Assembly: GCA_002270565.1 (NCBI GenBank)
Contig: NQMI01000011.1
Span: forward strand, 193,929 to 257,928
Length of the DNA: 64,000 bases
Origin: Stenocarpella maydis
Taxonomy: Eukaryota; Ascomycota; Sordariomycetes; Diaporthales; Diaporthaceae
Direction: 5' to 3'
The notes beneath the pieces were generated by a model. That model saw only the letters and a program-made list of their open reading frames with translations. It was not told the origin of the DNA and did not search any database. This document shows, one piece after another, positions 11,023-21,333 of this stretch (within the stretch, counting starts at the first letter, position 1; every line of letters begins with the position of its first letter). A program made the translations under genes and the position numbers.

Positions 11023-12715
11023 ATGGCGTCTGTTAGTTTGACTGGTTTTGAGGGGCGGCGCATTGATGGTGAGTGAGCCCGCTTTCGACAAATGACGATA
11101 ACCAGGTAATGACCTGCAAACTCATCTGCAACCAACTGACGGGAGAACATAACAGTGCAGACAGGCCTGTTTATCCATGGCGAATTCAGCCCCGCCTTTG
11201 GAAATGCTGTTCTCGAGGTTGAGAATCCTACTACAGGCCAGATCTTAGCCTCAGTATCCGCATGCCAGAGAGAAGATGTCGACAGAGCTGTGGAATCCTC
11301 CAAGACAGCGTTTTCGTCCTGGAGGAAGGTGGCGCCCAGGAGAAGGGCTATTCTGCTCAATAAGCTGGCCGACCTCGTCGAAAGGAGTGCGCCAGACCTC
11401 GCGTCGCTGCAGACTCTGGAATCGGGACAGCTCTACCGTGAATCTCTCGGGTTGCATGTGACTCAGGCTGTTGAGACGCTACGGTACTTTGCTGGCTGGG
11501 CTGATAAACTAGATGGAGAAAGCATCAGTCTCGCGGACGGCATGGCTTACACAAGGCGTGAGCCCATTGGCGTCTGCGCTGCGATTGTGCCATGGAACAC
11601 CCTGTAAGTGACCAGACCGCACACCTTAATCCGGGAACCACATTTGCCACAGCTCCAGGCCACCTCCCCGGGTAAGCGCATATGCATAGATGCTGGCAGC
11701 TGATGGATCGGAACCATACGCTAGCATGATTGCATTCTGGAAACTGGCCCCGGCCATAGCGGCAGGAAACGTTCTTATCCTCAAGACACCCGAGACCACG
11801 CCACTCTGGGGACAGAAGCTGGCAGAACTCGTCAAGGAATCCGGAATCCCGCCAGGTGTCGTCAACATCCTGTGTGGGTACGGCCCGGTGGCGGGTCAGG
11901 CACTGAGCGAGCACATGGGCGTCAAAAAGATTGCATTTACCGGCAGCCCGGCGGTCGGAAGGCGGATCATGACCGTTGCCGCGCAGACAAATCTGAAGAA
12001 GGTCTCGCTCGAACTGGGCGGCAAGAGCCCAAGCATCGTGTTCGATGACGCAGACTGGGACAATGCCTTGTTTTGGACGACACTGGGTATCACTGCTAGC
12101 AACGGCCAGATCTGCGTGGCTGGTAGCAGGATCTATGTCCAAGATACCATCTACGAACGATTCCTCGCGGACTTCTCCTCCCGCAGCAAGGATGTGGCGG
12201 TAGGTGATCCCTTTTCTCCCGAGACCACAAAGGCTGCCATCGCAAGCAAGGCACAGCTGGACAAGATGGCCGAGTACGTGGAGAAGGGGAAGAGTTCAGG
12301 TGCCAGGTTGCTACATGGGGGGAACAAGATCGCAGGGGAAGGATATCTCATTGAGAACACGGCATTTGCGGACGTGCCTCAGGATGCCACGATCATGATG
12401 GAGGAGGTCTTTGGACCACTGGCCAGCATTGCGCGCTTCAGCACGGAAGAGGAGGTCATCCAGAAGGCAAATGAATCGACGTACGGTCTCAGCGCAGCAA
12501 TCTTTACCCGCGATCTGAACAAGGCATTTAGGGTCAGCGAAGCACTGGAAAGCGGACAGGTCACGGTCAATTCGTGGGGTGATGTCAGTGCCAATGCCCC
12601 ATTCGGTGGCATCAAGGAGAGTGGTTTTGGCAAGGACATGGGAAAGGAGTCCTTGGATGACTGGACCGTCACCAAGACCGTCAAGTGGCACATTCAACCA
12701 TACAGCGGTCAGTGA
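11023..12715 (+). CDS. NAD(P)-dependent aldehyde dehydrogenase (first copy)
   Basis: Three exons: 11023-11068, 11156-11603, 11725-12715; 494 aa. The 46-bp first exon is needed to reach an ATG and gives the family-typical RRIDVQTGLFIHGEF start. Family marks are PWN near residue 162, the ELGGKSP block with Glu261, and NGQIC with catalytic Cys295, followed by AGSR. It oxidises an aldehyde to the carboxylic acid in the cytosol. Being divergent from the copper amine oxidase, it may remove the aldehyde that the oxidase makes. The exact substrate (aliphatic or aromatic) cannot be set. The introns have GTGAGT and GTAAGT donors. Confidence 0.93.
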
Positions 12716-13435
12716 TATATGATGCGTTTTGCACCTAGCCGGGAGACCTGTATGACCCAAGAGTGCTCGTGAAATGGGATGGTGGCTCAAGGGTTGCTGG
12801 TATCAATATTTTCCATGTGCATTCGCTGTTTTTCTTTCTACAGTCATTTGAAATGTGAGAATACTAGGTTGTTATTTGCAACTCCGCCAGTTTCTAGTGT
12901 ACGCGCGCCTTGTAGTTGGTCTCTGACCGTGGGACCAGCTTCGCCACGAGGCTCTAGATGTCACTATTGCCAAAATGACTATTGTGCTCAATATACTGTT
13001 ATAAGTAGTTTATTGTGCTTGGTACCTATCGATGGGTATTTAAGCGGTTATAACTGTGGAGCGACTTCCTGCAGCCCTTTCTTTTAAGAGTATTGTGCTC
13101 TGGTTATGAACGAAATCAGTGATGTACAAGTCGAGGGTTCTTGATCGAATCTTTCTAGTGCAAACTCTGTATGCCGTAGACATTTCGACCAATTCCTAAT
13201 CAGTTCTCCTTGTAAATATCACGTCTGTAGCGCTTCGGAACATGCGGCAATTGACTCCGAAGACCCGAGCTCCTGGTAGGAATATCACTCAACTGCTTCG
13301 GAATGAGATCTCACACATCGACCACCATTCTGCACAAATATTTCAATGGAGGAACCTTTTTCTTAGCCATGAGAATTCATCTAACTCGGTAATTGCACCC
13401 AGAGTAACCGGACCCAACAAAAAAGACCAAACAAG
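12716..13435. other. intergenic, with promoter of the FAH-family gene
   Basis: No gene seen. Two TTCGGAA elements lie at about 13234 and 13297, within 210 bp of the downstream start, matching those in other promoters of this block. Confidence 0.5.
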
Positions 13436-14549
13436 ATGAGTGTTGCGTGGGAACGCCTGATTCGTTTTATCAGCACGGACAACCGGGTCCTCCATGGGGA
13501 GCCCATACTACCACACCCGGGGTTCGACTTGGGCAGCACCTCCGAGGACACTCGATTGCAAGCCAAAGTTATCCACGGAGACGATATATACGATACCACT
13601 GGCTTGACACGTGTGACTGATGAGGTCGTGACCGTCAAGAAACTACTAGGCCCACTGCAAGCTCGTGATGTGCCGGTAGTACGATGTGTGGGCCTGAACT
13701 ACGCGACACATAGTCCGTCACCCATCACTAGCCCTGGATAAATTGTTGTGCAAAACAATTCTTACAATCCCCCACAGTTCGAGAGGCGGGGCGGAAGCCA
13801 CCGCCGTTCCCGTCGATTTTCTTCAAACCAGCAACCACGGTGATTGGCCATGACGAGGATGTCATCATCCCGAAGATTGCTCAAGACGACCAGGCCGATT
13901 ATGAGGGGGAACTGGTGAGTCTTTCACGGCGTCGATACAATGCCCCGCGCTATGCATGCAGCTTACTCTTGAGATCTCAGTGCGTGGTGATTGGCAAGGA
14001 CGCCAAGGACGTGACCCAGGAGAAAGCTCTCGACTACGTGGCCGCCTACACCGTCGGCAACGACATCTCATCGCGCAAGCTCCAACGGGACCCAGCCCTC
14101 GCCGGCGGCGTGCCGCAGTGGGGCTTCTCCAAGGGCTTCGACACCTTCGCGCCCCTGGGGCCAGCGCTGGTGTCCAGCAAGCTGGTCCCTGACCCGGCGA
14201 CCTTGCACCTGCAGACCAAGATCAACGGCCAGGTGCGACAGGATGCCGGCATAGACGACCTCGTGTTCGACGTGAGGTACCTGATAGCGAGGCTTTCCAC
14301 CGGCACGACGCTGCAGAAGGGCAGCGTGATAATGACTGGTACCCCGGGTGGTAAGTGTTGAGTCCCCAGCTGCTTGGCCGTGCCTCTCTAGCGGGTATGC
14401 AGGTATGGTGGTAGCTGATGCTAATACCCTTTGCACATGCAGGCGTCGGTGCGGGGCTGCAACCACCCGAGTATCTCCAGCCCGGCACTGTGATGGAGGT
14501 GACCATTTCGGAAATCGGAACACTACGGAACGGTGTCACTTTTGCATGA
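13436..14549 (+). CDS. Fumarylacetoacetate hydrolase (FAH) family protein
   Basis: Four exons: 13436-13712, 13778-13914, 13981-14350, 14443-14549; 296 aa, the usual size for the short fungal FAH/YcgM-like group. The core is clear: [20 protein letters not shown], then IFFKP, DYEGEL (metal-binding Glu pair), [31 protein letters not shown] and TGTPGG. These enzymes cleave C-C bonds in fumarylpyruvate or acylpyruvates, or decarboxylate oxaloacetate-like acids, with Mg2+ or Mn2+. In this aromatic-catabolism setting a fumarylpyruvate-hydrolase-like (gentisate-type) role is attractive but not shown by sequence. Phase and reading frame agree at all three introns. Confidence 0.9.
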
Positions 14550-16448
14550 TTCAAAATGCTTGGCCTGGTAACACTGGCAAAGCTGTTTTGGGAGATTTGG
14601 AAAGGTCACGGAATGAATCCGGAAGACAATAGAGTGATTATGAATGTTGGAGCCAGAGGCAGAGACGTCATGTTTTTGAGTATCTAGGAACCTAGGTAGC
14701 CTAACTGCATGCCTCCATTCCGGAAGCCTCAGCTCATTCCTAGTTGATTCCTAGTCCACCTTCGCCCCGCCCACCCTCCATACTCCAACCCCCCCTTGAC
14801 AAACCCCCTCCCCTGCAGTTCCGGAACGGTCGATCGCTGCTCCAGTATTGGATAGCCGGACAGGTCAAAAGGATGTTGTGTGATCTCTATAGTATCTGAA
14901 CTGTCTGAATCGTGGATTCTCGCCTTACTGTGATAAAAGAGCTGAATGACACAGAAACACAATTAATTCTGAGTCATTGATCACCATGATGTCTCACGTA
15001 GTCAACAACACTCACAATACTCAGAGAGGTGGATTAGATAAGCTTTGGAGGCTCTCAAAGACTTCGATGTATCCCCACTGTGGTCCCAGATGAAGCGTGT
15101 CAATCCCCCAGCTCCCAACCCGACCACCGTGCCATTTGTGGGAGTATGCAAAGATGGATTCGATTTCGGGCCGGTCATAATTCTTTTTTTTTTTGGAAAA
15201 AAAAATTAAGTAAAATAAAATAAAACAGGACGCCTTTATATAGTCATGAACCGGTCATAGTTCACCCACCCAACTTTTCGTGATCGCCCAGCCAGTACAA
15301 GCAATCAAGCGTGCAGCTCACCCCAGTTCCCTTATACTGTTAGTACTTACTTAACCCTGCATTTAGCGGCACACAGGCCACTTGGCTGTGCCATAGACCT
15401 ACTGTGTGTATGGAAAGTCCACTGGGTGCGCAGAAAGTCCACGCGGTTAGAGGGAAGTTATTTTTAGATATTTCATAGAATTAGCTATAGGATTACCATG
15501 GACCCGTGGGTAGGTATTTCCTGGGCCTATCCTCACCCAACCGGGAACGGGGCTGATAAATAGATAACCGTTAGCCGTGAGATCGGGGCCTCTCGTGAGA
15601 GACTGGATGCCGGGGCCAAGTCGAAGCTGATCCGTGAGACAGCATCCTTAGATACTATATCATGTTATCTAAGGGGCTGGGGAAACCGTCATCGACGGGA
15701 AGTCGTATTCATGGAGGCAGGGCGACACATTTTGTATTCCGGCATGGAAAAGAGTACCAGCATCCTGCCGCCGGAACAGACAGAGCCTTTCTCTACCGCT
15801 TCGACGAAAAGCCCTTGTTGAAGGCCTTGGGCTTTTACCGTGTTGGTGGCATCGATGAGGAGACTCTGGTCTCGGACTAGCCTTGGAAAAGGAAAGGTTT
15901 CGGTCTCTGGTTGTGCTACGCGAACCTAGGTATCAAATTGTGACCTAAGAAGGTGTCTTTGAATGCAAATGGCTATTGTGATCTCATGCAGCGCGGGCTT
16001 CGTCCCTGGGTTACTGCCATTAGTTCGTATTGTCTTAGGACAACTATTTCAAATCGAATAGCTTCTCGCGAAGGCAGCATCGCCATGGTCAGTTTAGTCC
16101 AATGCCGCCTGAGCGGACACCGGTCTCCGATGCGTATGTGAGTTTGCGCATAAAGTTATTGACCATAAGAAGCCGCCATCAGGTAATTCATGGCCAAAGG
16201 ACTTAAATCCACACGCAAGATATGCCGTGCCAAATTTACACATGCAACCAACTGGGCATAATTCTTGAGATGCGAGAAAGCCTGGTGGATTACTGAAGAA
16301 CCATTCAGTGTTCACGGACCGCTGTTCCCAAATATATAGAAATGAGGCCACGCCTAGAGAAAGGGGACTGAGATATCTTGGAGTAGAATTGTTACATGTG
16401 GTCTAGATATATATGGAAACGCATCTAAACACTGCGCATTCCCAACCT
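14550..16448. other. intergenic between convergent genes; one unexplained small ORF
   Basis: About 1.9 kb. It includes a T-run/A-run hairpin-like patch (15183-15210), AT-rich repeats, two CCTAGGTA-type palindromes (about 14690 and 15923), and a 72-codon ATG ORF at 15662-15880 (+) that I do not recognise. I do not call the ORF a gene. Confidence 0.4.
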
Positions 16449-18034
16449 TTAAGACTCCGGTACCTCCCGCACACGATGATTGAACATCTCATTGGACACG
16501 CAGAAATCCTTGTTGCGAAGCTTTTCCGCGGCCTCCACACCGACGGCAGGCAGCTGGTACTCGAGCCTCTTCCCCGGGGCGGGCGCCTGCTGGCCGCTGA
16601 GCCCGTGGGGAAAAGGAAGGCTCAGAGGCATGAGGCCCAGCTGGATCAGGACGGTTGTCTGGTCCCAGGAGATGTGCTCGTGGTACAGGCGGTCGCCCCG
16701 GATATTGACAACCGCGGTGAAGGGGATCTGCAGCTTGCGCCCCGTTGGGGGGATGCCGGGCAGCCTGGCGCCGCGTAATGTCTTGTCAGTCTAGCTCTTG
16801 ATTCCGGATCTTCGAAGGGAAGGTCAATCTACTCACAGCCAGTCGATCTGCGAATCGTGGGTGCACTTGAATATGAATTCGTCAATAACTCGGTCAATGC
16901 CCACCGAGCGGCTGATGAGCTCAGTCTCGGTGTCTTTGGGGTTCTGGAAGATGAAATGGTCTCGGTAGAAGGCCGTCAGCCGTTCTCGGCCTATGCCGCC
17001 GGTGAGCTAGGAATTGTTAATTCTTGGACGGTCCGGTACCCCTAAGAAACAAACAGAGACGGCTGCTGGGGTGTGGGTTGGGATCAAACATTAAAACGAA
17101 GCCCTAATACGTGAGAACCAAGGATGAAAAAGAAAAAGGAAGAAACAAAAAGTTTCACAAACAGTACAGAGGTTTAAAGCAGAGTATGTACTCACAGTTG
17201 GGACGTGATTCACGTAGGGTTCCTGGACCATAGTCGCCATGGTACATTCAACGGAGCGGTCGTCGAACTCATAATATGTGTGCTCGTCCCATATAGCCTC
17301 AAGGTCAAAGTATGGGCCGCGGAGCAGCGGTTTAAAGAATGTCAGGTTGCGCGTGTGCGACACGGATTCCGCGTTGTAGGAGAATTGAGGCTGGAACGGC
17401 GTGGCGAAGAGGAAGGACTCGGCTTCTGGGTAATGGTAAACCTTTCGAGATGGAGAATTGGCTGACTTCGCACTTGCTTTCCCAGCCAGGTGTATTATTT
17501 GCGGAATTGTGGCCGACCTGAGCGGTGCTTGTCCAGATTTGGTGTTTCCGAAAATAGCCACGCCAGCAAACTGCGAGTAGGCTGGCAGGTCAGAGGCTAC
17601 CATGTTCCACAGGAGCGGGCTGTAGCCTTGAGTTCGACATGGTTAGTGCCTGCAACCCCGCTGATACAAAACGGCCAAGAAGATTGCGTCCTCATACATA
17701 TTACACCAATGGCGTGTTTTGGAACGACGACCGGGGTCTTCGCCAGCTCCGCAAGGGCTAGCTTGAGGGCGTCGGGCTCGCGCTCCAGCGCATCCTGCGT
17801 GATCTCGACGACAGTGTAGCTCTCCTCGGCCCACTTCATCAGGGGGCACGGGATGCCATTTTCGATCCTGGTGGCAGATGCATCGGCGATCACCCCACTT
17901 TCCTCAACCAAGACTAGGAGCCCTGGGCCCTCGCCACGCCGCGAGAGAGGCTCCAAGAGGGTAATACCAGGCCTGATTGTCTTGAGCTTTGTTTCTGGCA
18001 GGGCTGAGGGTGAAGACGGGTAGAGCGGTTCCAT
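16449..18034 (-). CDS. Two-domain protein: dienelactone-hydrolase-like N-terminus fused to SnoaL-like C-terminus
   Basis: Four exons: 17707-18034, 17196-17626, 16837-17006, 16449-16764; 414 aa. All junction phases agree. The C-terminal half (from about LRGPYFDLEAIWDEHTYYEF) reads like a SnoaL/NTF2-fold ester-cyclase domain fused to proteins annotated as carboxymethylenebutenolidase or dienelactone hydrolase in bacteria and fungi; markers are MVQEPYVNHVPT and SWDQTTVLIQLGLMP. The N-terminal half has GPGLLVLVEESGVIADASA and YSPLLWNMVASDLPAYSQF. I do not see the canonical dienelactone hydrolase G-x-C-x-G nucleophile elbow, so catalysis by that half is doubtful. It could act on lactone or muconate-type ring-fission intermediates. 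The family name is from memory of similar fusions; the exon model is firmer than the function. Confidence 0.6.
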
Positions 18035-18475
18035 GTTGGCAGTAGGGCTGTTGAATGCAAGTGTCCCGTCTGATAGCTTTGATACTAAATTTGGGGTACA
18101 ATGAAAGCTGATAGTTAGGCAATTTGACCTTGCTCGACACGTCTCTTTAGAGTTCTTAACTACTCCGCCGCTCCGTCGAGACACTCTAGTCTCTCGGAAC
18201 CAGTTCCGAGACCTACCGGCTAATGAGAGGCTAATGAGACTGGTCTTATCGACAGCGCGCACTTTATGGTTTATTGAATCAACGGGGAATCGAACCACCT
18301 TGCGTCAAATTCGTGTGTCTCAATGGGCGTTGATAATTTGAAGCAAGGTCTAATGTTCGCTGGTTGCCATCCACCCAGGGCTCTGGGTTCGCTATTTACA
18401 ACGGGGTACACATTCCGGACCACAAGCCCTGCGCTCACTTCGCTGGTTCGGTCCTAGTCAACTATGCTTGTGACG
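18035..18475. other. intergenic, promoter of the DLH/SnoaL gene
   Basis: Between the DLH/SnoaL start (18034) and the FDC1 3' end (18476), same strand. No gene. It contains a strong inverted repeat at 18192-18211 (separate entry). Confidence 0.5.
18192..18211. promoter_or_regulatory. inverted repeat TCTCGGAAC-CA-GTTCCGAGA
   Basis: Perfect 9-bp arms with a 2-bp spacer, about 160 bp upstream of the DLH/SnoaL start. It contains CGG-N8-CCG, the type of spaced CGG repeat read by Zn2Cys6 dimers, and the GTTCCGA core found in neighbouring promoters. Confidence 0.5.
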
Positions 18476-20180
18476 CTATTCCTTAGTGAAACCCATGGCC
18501 TGCCAGTTTGCCCTGACTTTCTCCTTGATTTCATCTGGGTAGGAGTGCTCAAAGTCAACCTTCTTGAATGTCGCCTTTCCTTCGTACTCCATGGGCAGGA
18601 GACAGTCCGAAACCATCTTGCCGCCCCGCCGCCTGTCGCCTGAGCCGTGCGACATGTACGGCGTGATTGGCAACCCCGGCACGTCCTCAAAGACGTATTC
18701 GTCCTGTCCCGGCCGGCAGCGGGTTACATATGCCCACATCACGTCCTGGAAGTCGTAGACGTCTATGTCGTCGCCGACCACCAGCAGCCGGTTGACCAGC
18801 ATGGAGGACTTGTCGTTGAAGATGATCCGGCCCAGCTCCTCGCAGAACGCCTTGGACGTCGTTTTCAGCGCGGCTAGCCTCTGCCTGTCGACCTGGAGCG
18901 CACACCATGTGGCCATCGTCTCGAGGGGTGCAAAGGCTTCCTTTATCGGCAGGTCCTTCTGCTTGCAAAAGGTCAAGATCTCTGCAGCTGCTAGAGACGC
19001 CGTGGTGTGCTATAAACAAAAAAAGCCGGACGGGCTCCAGTCAGACACTGTTTTCAGAACGAGATGTGCAAGTCCAGGGTCTGCTTACCGACTCGTCTGT
19101 TATCCTTCCCGGTACGGAGACAGGGAAAATAGCATCATTTCGGTAGGTAATCGCGTCAACTCTGAACAAGGGCATTCTTCTCTTATCCGAGTCGAAGGCG
19201 TAGCCCAGGTAATCCCCAAACGGCCCCTCATCAGCTGTCTCGACAAGGGACATTGCCCCTTCCAGCACGATCTCACTGTTTGCGGGAACGAGCAGGGTGC
19301 TAAGTTCGCATTTCACGAGATCCAGGGGCTTTCCTACAACCCTCCCGACGTATTCGCCCTCGGAGATGCCCTCGGGAATCGGCATAGCGGCTGCTATGGT
19401 CGCGATCGGAGGGACACCAAGAGCAAGCGCCCATGGTATCTCCGTGCTGCCCTGTTTCTGCCACATGTCCTTCATCATGTGGTTGTGCTGTCCGGGGTTG
19501 ACGAGACAGACGATGTGGTTACGGTCATAGACCATGCCCCTGAAGATTGACCAGTTGGTCCAGGACTCGTCTGGTGACTGGAGGATATGGACCCCGTATG
19601 TCTGGATGTACTTGCCGCCATCCTCCATGTGCAACTGCGGGACGGGCAGCTTGTTCAGGTCGATCTCGCCGCCGGATATCTTGTTCTCCTTGCAGGGCCC
19701 GCTCTCGAGCACGTTCGGGGCCAGCGGCTCCGACACCTTGCCCTCCTGGGTCCGCCGGCACAGGTCGCCCCAGGTCGCGTCGACGGGGAGGCCCAGGTTC
19801 CTCGCCAGCCGGCCGAGCCTGGTGCGCCGGCCCTGCCTCAGGCTGGCGGCGTTCCCAAACATGCGCCACAGCCCGCCGCGGGTCGCCCCCTTGACATTTG
19901 AGAACAGGGGGGCCTTGTCGTTGGTCTCGCTCACCAGCCGGCAGATGGCGCCCACCTCGAGGTGCGGGTCGACCTCCCGGGTGATGTCGACCAGGTCGCC
20001 GTCCTGGCGCAGGAGCTCGATGAAGGTGCGGAAGTCGAGCTGCGCCTCCACCTCGTCGACTCGGCCGGGGCCCCCGTTGTTCTCTGCTCGGGCGGACATG
20101 ACTGCTTGTATGGGTGAGAACTCTGGCTTTTCACACGCATGAACTAGGAATTTTTTCGCGAAAGCCTCGCGTCTTGCCAT
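18476..20180 (-). CDS. FDC1: Ferulic/phenylacrylic acid decarboxylase, UbiD family (FDC1-like)
   Basis: Two exons, 19089-20180 and 18476-19009; 541 aa. The protein follows yeast and Aspergillus Fdc1 almost throughout: SETNDKAPLF, GPCKEN, DGGKYIQTYG, WTNWSIFRGMV, EIPWALALGVPP, and C-terminal VGDDIDVYDFQDVMWA and CRPGQDE. The catalytic triad is present: Arg214 in NWSIFRGMV and Glu303/Glu308 in NSEIVLEG, with the same 5-residue spacing as Fdc1. It decarboxylates cinnamic-type or aromatic acids with prenylated FMN supplied by the PAD1 product. PAD1 is encoded divergently 244 bp away. The start at 20180 adds about 27 residues before MSARAENN, which could be a mitochondrial leader or an over-extension; MSARAENN is the alternative start. 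Confidence 0.95.
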
Positions 20181-20424
20181 CCAGAGATGCCAGAAAAGGA
20201 CCTCGGTTTTTTAACAAGCAGATGAGCTGGCTTCAAAGTCTGGGTGCGCTAACACCGGAACCCCCGGTGGGCGGGTCGGAAGTTCCGAACGGAAGCTGCT
20301 CGTAACAGAGGTCTAGTCTACAGCTCGCTGGAAGCCTTTGTGGTCTATAACTTGATTTGCAACATGGTCCGCTCATTTGCAACCATGCGCGTTGAAAAAT
20401 GAGCCTTTTTTTGAGTTGTCCGCA
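20181..20424. promoter_or_regulatory. divergent promoter: FDC1 / PAD1
   Basis: A compact 244-bp bidirectional promoter. It contains CGGAAGTTCCGAACGG (about 20277-20292), an overlapping CGG-N5-CCG and TTCCGAA element, plus another CGGAAC near 20256. Its position between a decarboxylase and the enzyme making its cofactor suggests co-regulation. Confidence 0.6.
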
Positions 20425-21204
20425 ATGTTTCACACATGCCGGAGAGCCAGCAAGACGTCGACGTTGGGTGGCACAGCAGTATTACTCTTGCGTTCGTCGC
20501 CTCAGGGTGCCCGCCGAACAGCACCTCTTCAAAGAGACATATTCTCAAGGCCTCTCCATAACAATGCCACACGCCCAAGGCGTATCGTGGTTGGGATCAC
20601 GGGGGCCACCGGGGCCGTCTACGCCATCCGAGTCCTGAGCATACTGCGAGACCTCGGTGTCGAGACGCACCTCGTCATGAGCAAGTGGGCCTCGGCCACG
20701 CTCAAGTACGAGACAACTACCACGGCATCTGAGATCTGCAGGCTCGCGTCCAAGGTGTACTCCTTCAAGGACATGGCCGCGCCGATCGCCAGCGGGTCGT
20801 TCCTCCACGACGGCATGGTCATCGTGCCGTGCAGCATGAGGACGCTCGCCTCGGTGCGCATCGGCATCTGCGACGACCTCATCTCCCGGGCCGCGGACGT
20901 GTCGCTCAAGGAAGGGCGGAAGCTGATGCTGGTCGTGCGGGAGACGCCCCTGAGCGACATCCACCTGAGCAACATGCTGTTCCTGCGACAGGCTGGCGCC
21001 ATCATCTTCCCGCCTGTGCCGGCATTCTACAACAAGCCGATGAGCCTTGAGGAGATGATTGACCAGAGCGCGGGGAGGATATTGGACTGTATGGGAATCC
21101 ACACGGATGGCTTCCGTAGATGGAACGGGTTTGAGAAGGATGCCGAAGGCGGAGCCGCAACCAGAGACTTTGCTTCATCTCGGACGGGGAGTTCAACCGC
21201 ATAG
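20425..21204 (+). CDS. PAD1: Flavin prenyltransferase, UbiX/PAD1 family
   Basis: Single exon, 259 aa from the ATG at 20425. An upstream in-frame extension begins with TTG and is not used. The first about 45 residues are Arg/Ser-rich and lack acids (MFHTCRRASK..., ...RRTAPLQRD), fitting a mitochondrial presequence, as in yeast Pad1. The UbiX fold follows: RIVVGITGATGAVYAIRVL, then MVIVPCSMRTLASVRIG, DDLISRAADVSLKE, LMLVVRETPLSDIHL and the AFYNKP region. It attaches dimethylallyl to FMN to make prFMN for FDC1. It is convergent with the Zn2Cys6 regulator, with 129 bp between the 3' ends. Confidence 0.95.
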   Translation: MFHTCRRASKTSTLGGTAVLLLRSSPQGARRTAPLQRDIFSRPLHNNATRPRRIVVGITGATGAVYAIRVLSILRDLGVETHLVMSKWASATLKYETTTTASEICRLASKVYSFKDMAAPIASGSFLHDGMVIVPCSMRTLASVRIGICDDLISRAADVSLKEGRKLMLVVRETPLSDIHLSNMLFLRQAGAIIFPPVPAFYNKPMSLEEMIDQSAGRILDCMGIHTDGFRRWNGFEKDAEGGAATRDFASSRTGSSTA

Positions 21205-21333
21205 TGAAAGTATGAGGGGGAGGGTGGGGGGCAAAGAGATCATATTTGTGTTCTCAAGCACTACCGTTGGATCCACTGCAGGCAGCCTAGGCATAGTTAC
21301 ATGTGTGTTATGTAAGAGTACAACGTGAATATG

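Noticed and set aside
11155..11160. GTG at 11155 as the start of aldehyde dehydrogenase 1
   Set aside because: A 46-bp upstream exon with ATG, GTGAGT donor and matching phase gives a better N-terminus; nuclear fungal genes rarely start at GTG.
15662..15880. 72-codon ATG ORF as a small gene
   Set aside because: No recognised family, no intron signals and isolated; kept only as a note in the intergenic entry.
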